From assembly GCA_949752795.1 (NCBI GenBank), contig OX457068.1, forward strand, positions 54,898,516 to 54,962,515: a stretch of 64,000 nucleotides of DNA, in the 5' to 3' direction. Positions within the stretch are counted from its first letter, which is position 1, and the number at the start of each line of letters is the position of its first letter. Below, one piece after another: positions 59,865-64,000 of this stretch. The translations under genes and the position numbers were made by a program. The notes beneath the pieces were generated by a model. The model ran no database searches and was not told the origin of the DNA. It worked only from the letters and a program-made list of their open reading frames with translations. This stretch comes from Hyperoodon ampullatus. Its lineage: Eukaryota; Chordata; Mammalia; Artiodactyla; Ziphiidae.

Positions 59865-60632
59865 AGAAACAGGCCAAAGATCTTAACAGACACATCACCA
59901 AGGAATATATACAAATGTCTAAAAAGTATATGAAAAGATGCTCCACATCATATATCTTCAGGGACATGCAAATTAAAACACCAATGAGATTTCACTACAC
60001 ACCTATTACAATGGCCAAAATCCAGAACACTGACGTCACAGATGCTGAGGAAGATGTGGAGCAATAGGAACTCTCATACATTGCTAGTGGGAATGCAAAA
60101 TGATATGGCCACTTCAGAAGACAGTTGACAGTTTCTTAGAGAACTAAATATACTCTTACCATACAATCCAACAACTGTGCTGCTTGTTATTTACTTAAAG
60201 TAGTTGAAGACATGTCCACACAAAAATCTCATCTGGATAATTATAGCAGCTTTATTCATAACTGTCAAAAACTGGAAGCATCTAAGATGTCCTTCAGTAA
60301 GTGAATGTATACATATTCTAGTGCATGCAGACAATAGAATATTATTCAGCGCTAAAAAGAAAAGAGCTCTCAAACTTTGAATAGACCTGGAGGAACCCTA
60401 CATTAATATTGCTAAGTGAAAGAAACCAAAATTAAAAGTTTACATACTATACTGTACCAATTATATGACATTCTGGAATATGCAAATCTATGGAGACAGC
60501 AAAAAGATCAGTGGTTTCCAGGGGTCAGGGTGTGAGGGAGGGATAAATTGATGGAGTCCGCAGGATTTTTAGAGCAGTGAAATTTCCCTGTGTGATAATA
60601 TTATCGTGGATACATGTCTTTATACATTTGCC
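59865..60632 (+). mobile_element. Old L1 ORF2 tail fragment B
   Basis: 'ggccaaagatcttaacagac', 'catgcaaattaaaacaccaa', 'agaatattattcagcgctaa' and 'agaaaccaaaattaaaag' give the L1 ORF2 C-terminus and start of 3' UTR, sense. The opening repeats sequence already present in fragment A, so A and B are separate insertions or a partial duplication. Confidence 0.85.
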
Positions 60633-60790
60633 CAAGGTGGGATAGGGAGGGTGGGAGGGAAGGAGATGCAAGAGGGAAGAGATATGGGTATATATGTATA
60701 TGTATAATTGATTCACTTTGTTATAAAGCAGAAACTAACACACCATTGTAAAGCAATTATACTCCAATAATGATGTTTAAAAAATTCTTA
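60633..60790 (+). mobile_element. Very short L1 3' tail insertion
   Basis: 'ggtgggatagggagggtggg' through 'tttgttataaagcagaaact' to 'actccaataatgatg' is the same 3' UTR as the tails at 54,480-54,612 and 59,340-59,420. It interrupts an older L1. Only about 150 bases of 3' UTR were copied. The TSD is not clear. Confidence 0.85.
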
Positions 60791-60794
60791 AAAA

Positions 60795-61430
60795 ATGATT
60801 GTCAATATCAAGCTGTGGTGAGGTTGTAGAGCAAGTCTAACTCTCACATCCTATTGACTGGAATACATTTTGTAGCCACATTAGAATTCAGTTTATCAGC
60901 TTCTTATAAAGTTAAACATGCATTTATCATGTGACTCAGAAATCCCACTCTTAGGTATTCATCCAAGTTAATTGAAAAATTAGGTACTTTTAAGTTTTCA
61001 GAAACTTTATTTATAATCACCCAAAACTGGAAACAACTCAAGTGACCTTCAACAGGTAAATGCATAAATGTTTTCTATATATTCATGCAATGGAATGCTA
61101 CTCAGTTATAAAAAAGAAAACGTACTGGTGAGTCAGACAAGATGCATGAATCTTAAGTGCATTTTGCTAACAGAAGTTAGATGAGAAAAGCCACATATTC
61201 TATGCTTTTATTTTTAAAAAATATGTTGAATTTTGTAAAAAAAAAATAAACTATAAGAAGTGTATCAGTGGTTGCCAGCATTTAGAGTAGGAAAATTGAT
61301 TGTTTACAAAGGACAGCAGAGTATATTTTGTGGGTAAAGGAGTTGATCTCTATAGCACTGTGATGATGTATACATGAGTGTGTGCATTTGTCCAAAGCCC
61401 TAGAACTGTATTCCACAAATGATAAATTTT
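60795..61430 (+). mobile_element. Old L1 tail fragment C
   Basis: 'tttatcatgtgactcagaaa', 'aaactggaaacaactcaagt', 'gcaatggaatgctactcagt' and 'tcagtggttgccagcattta' are again the L1 ORF2 end and 3' UTR in sense. It overlaps fragment B in L1 coordinates, so it is a distinct copy. Confidence 0.82.
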
Positions 61431-61739
61431 ATAGTATGAAAATCAAACGTATAAAAGATGTTCAACAAAGTTGTGGGAAGAACACAAGATGAAATGCAGA
61501 TTGTGACAAATAACTCTAATAATATTACAAATTAGTAACATAACTGTACTGAAAGAAGTATTCAAGAATGGAGCTGATTTAATAAACTTTGGGAAAGTTT
61601 TTTTTTTCAAAATCTTTTCAAAAATTAAACCAAAATAAAAAGTAAAAAAATGAAAATATGTTCTTGCACTATTTATAATTTATAAAGATACAAAGTGTAT
61701 ATATATACATATTTTACTATACATTTATATATAAATAAT

Positions 61740-62200
61740 GTTTTCTTGTTTTGAGTCATAGGTATTTTAGAAGTGTGTTGCTTACTTTCTAAGCAGTAAA
61801 TCAATGCCTAGTTATCTTTTTGTTGCGGATTTCTAGAATTGTATTAATATATAAAATAATGAATATGCTCAATTTTTTGAAAATATATTGTTTTGCTTTA
61901 CAAAGCAATATACGTTACATTTCTGTGAATACTCCATGTTCTCTTGAAGTAAAGACACATTCTGTGATTATTTGGTACAATGTCTATCATTTAGGTCAAG
62001 CTTGTTATTTGTATTGTTCAAATCTTCTATATAACTTTACTGATTTTGTTTCTCTTTTCTAATGGCTATTGAAAGAACTATCTTTAAAAAGCCCATTATA
62101 ATAATGAATTTTGTTTAATTTCTGTCTTTTGTACATTTTAATTTACTTTTGTTTTATATACTCTTGTTTTTGAGGACATGGAGATTTAAGACTGTGATAT
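61740..62200 (-). mobile_element. Old L1 endonuclease-region relic 1, antisense
   Basis: 'ttttagaagtgtgttgctta' and, about 200 bases on, 'atttaggtcaagcttgttat', 'tgttcaaatcttctatataa' and 'actttactgattttgtttct' parallel the reverse complement of the L1 ORF2 endonuclease coding region ('...caattaggtcaagttggttg...'). Confidence 0.65.
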
Positions 62201-62329
62201 ATTCCTAATGGACCAACTCTTTAATCATTATGATTGTCTTCTAAACAGTGCTTTGGTGCCATGTCACAAATGATTTATCTTGTGTTTTCATTTTAAATCA
62301 TATCTAAATACTCCCAATTTTTCTTCTTT

Positions 62330-62900
62330 TTTTTTCCTTTTACCCATGTGTTATCTAGAAGTATATTATTTACTTTCCAAATATTTATAAACTTTCTAGA
62401 AATATTTTTAAAATATATTTATTTTTATCGTCTCAGTATATGGCCTATCTTGGAAAATGGTCTGCATGTAGTTAAAAAGGATATGTGTTTTCTGATATTG
62501 TTGTTTGGCATATTAAATGCCAATTAAGACTATTTGGTTAATATTGTTCTTATTTCTATATCTTTACAGATTTTTCTTTTCTATCAATTATTGACAGAGG
62601 GATATGAAATTATATAAGTGTAATTGTATCTATTTTCTTTTAACTTTGTGTTTAATTTTGTTTAAATTTTGAAATACTCTTATTAGATGCATAAGCCTTT
62701 ATGATTGTTGTGTCCTCCTCATGTAAGGCCTCTCTGCTATTATGAGATGACCTGCTTTACCCCTGGTAATATTTTATGTCTGATATATATATATAAAGAA
62801 GCACTCTAGTTTTATTTTGAATAATGTTAGCTTGTCATGTTTTCCTCATCCTTTACTTTTATTTTATTTTAATGTGGCAGTGTCATATTTAAAAAGTACA
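62330..62900 (-). mobile_element. Old L1 endonuclease-region relic 2, antisense
   Basis: 'tatggcctatcttggaaaat', 'ttaaatgccaattaagacta', 'tctatcaattattgacagag' and 'ttttatgtctgatatatata' match the reverse complement of the same L1 region as relic 1, in more extended form. Confidence 0.7.
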
Positions 62901-62904
62901 TTCT

Positions 62905-63485
62905 AGTAGGCAACATATAGTTGGATTTTCACTTGGTAATGCCCTTAAATTGCTTAAAATTAATATGATTATTAATATCAGTTTTACATTTTTTTATTTT
63001 GTTATTGGCTATTTACCCCCAAAACAATTTGCTCCCTTTTTCCTATTTTCCTTCCTTTTGTGAATTAGATTTTTTTTCAATTTTCCATTATATTATATTT
63101 GTCAGCTTATTACATATACCATTTTTATTTGACTGTTCCTTTAAGATTTATAGTGAGCATTTTTAACTTATCACAATCTATCTTGTAGTGATCTTAAACC
63201 ACTTGTCATAAAGTATATGAACCTCACAATATATACTTCCATTTCTTACACTCCAATCTTTATGTTGTTATACATTTTATTTTACATACCTATAAAACCT
63301 ATAATACATTATTAATTTTTAACATTGGATTATCTTTTCAAGAGATTAAATGACAAGAAATAATTGTTGTATGATAACCCGTACAGTTACCGGTTTTTGG
63401 TGTCTCATATTCCTTCATATAGACTAATTTTCCATCTGGTAGAATTTCCTTCTTCTTGAAGGGTTTCCTTTAACTTTTTTTCTTT
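62905..63485. other. Unannotated AT-rich DNA
   Basis: No gene recognised; may include further decayed L1. Confidence 0.4.
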
Positions 63486-63489
63486 TTTG

Positions 63490-64000
63490 ACATTAAAAAT
63501 GGACTTTATTTTTTAGAGCAGTTTTAAGTTCATAGAGAAATTGAGCAAACGGTACAGAGAGTTCTTACTTATGTCTTACTCCCATGCACACATAAACAGC
63601 CTCCCCTGCTATCAACATCCTGCAACAGAATGGTACATTTGTTACAATTGATGAATCTACTTTAATGCATCATTATCACCCAAAGTTCATAGTGTACCTT
63701 AGGGTTCACTCTGTTTTTTTAAATTCTTATTCGGGTATAATTGATTTACAATGTTGTATTCATTTCAGGTGTACAGCAAAGTTAATCTGTTATGCAAATA
63801 CGTATACCCACTCTTTTTCAGATTCTTTTCCCATATAAGCCAAGGGTTCACTATTGATGTACACTCTATGGAATTTGACAAATGTGTAGTGACACATATG
63901 CATCATTATAGTACCATACAGAGTATTTTCATCACTCTAAAAATCTCTGTGCTCTGACTATTCATTCTTTTCTACCTCTTAACCCCTGGTAACCATTTAT
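63490..64000 (-). repeat. L1M-type 3' UTR, antisense, split by an insertion
   Basis: 'agagcagttttaagttcata', 'aacggtacagagagttctta', 'tacatttgttacaattgatg' and 'cttagggttcactctg', then after 63,840 'tacactctatggaatttgac' and 'tatagtaccatacagagtat'. Same family as 16,925-17,175. It runs off the end of the window. Confidence 0.78.
63717..63840 (-). mobile_element. Short L1 3' UTR insertion, antisense
   Basis: 'gtataattgatttacaatgt', 'tttcaggtgtacagcaaagt' and 'tttcagattcttttcccata' are the reverse complement of the cetartiodactyl L1 3' end, the same type as the tail at 45,640-45,735. The repeated 'gggttcact' on both sides (63,702-63,710 and 63,844-63,852) looks like its TSD. Confidence 0.75.

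Noticed and set aside
1..64000. An undescribed multi-gene system or endogenous viral locus
   Set aside because: No gag, pol or env type frame, paired LTRs or clustered host genes were recognised. Every long frame is L1- or SINE-derived.

Overview
This window looks like nuclear DNA of a whale or dolphin (Cetacea, or at widest the hippo plus whale group). The clearest sign is seven copies of a tRNA-derived SINE of the CHR type. They carry the 'cttccctggtgg' head, recognisable pol III A and B boxes and target-site duplications (TSDs). One copy (52,081) has the long CHR-1-like tail. The L1 elements end in a 3' UTR of the kind found in cetartiodactyls, with ancient MIR and L2 relics between them. 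The sequence is AT-rich. I found no intact protein-coding gene, no functional RNA gene, no CpG-island promoter and no CRISPR or bacterial-type feature. It reads as a gene desert or a large intron.

Layout. 1-6,371: mostly single-copy DNA with old MIR and L2 pieces. 6,372-7,037: a U6 snRNA retropseudogene fused to an L1 3' end, followed by a SINE. 7,490-8,660: probably the antisense 5' part of an old L1, ending in a small palindrome and direct repeat. 8,700-25,529: mainly unannotated DNA with scattered L2, MIR and microsatellites, plus a perfect 34-bp tandem duplication at 21,757. 25,544-33,012: a full-length, antisense, TSD-flanked L1 of about 7.2 kb (SINE excluded) with broken ORF1 and ORF2 and a SINE in its 5' UTR. 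33,027-53,690: unannotated DNA with MIR, L2, two older L1 pieces and four SINEs. About 53,700-59,444: a second, more decayed sense L1 that holds a twin-primed L1 tail, a SINE and an internal deletion of roughly 750 bp. 59,600-61,430: overlapping pieces of old L1 tails. 61,740-62,900: two antisense L1 endonuclease-region relics. 63,490-64,000: an L1M-type 3' UTR interrupted by a younger L1 end.

There is no operon or gene set working together. The biology visible here is retrotransposition history: who inserted into whom, by what mechanism (target-primed reverse transcription, twin priming, template switching), and how each copy decayed. I saw nothing that supports a previously undescribed functional system. 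The best leads are the U6-L1 chimera, the 17-bp twin-priming inversion, the full-length L1 with a mutated ORF1 start codon, and an inverted SINE pair at 52.1-52.9 kb. All repeat-family assignments come from sequence recognition, not from a database search.
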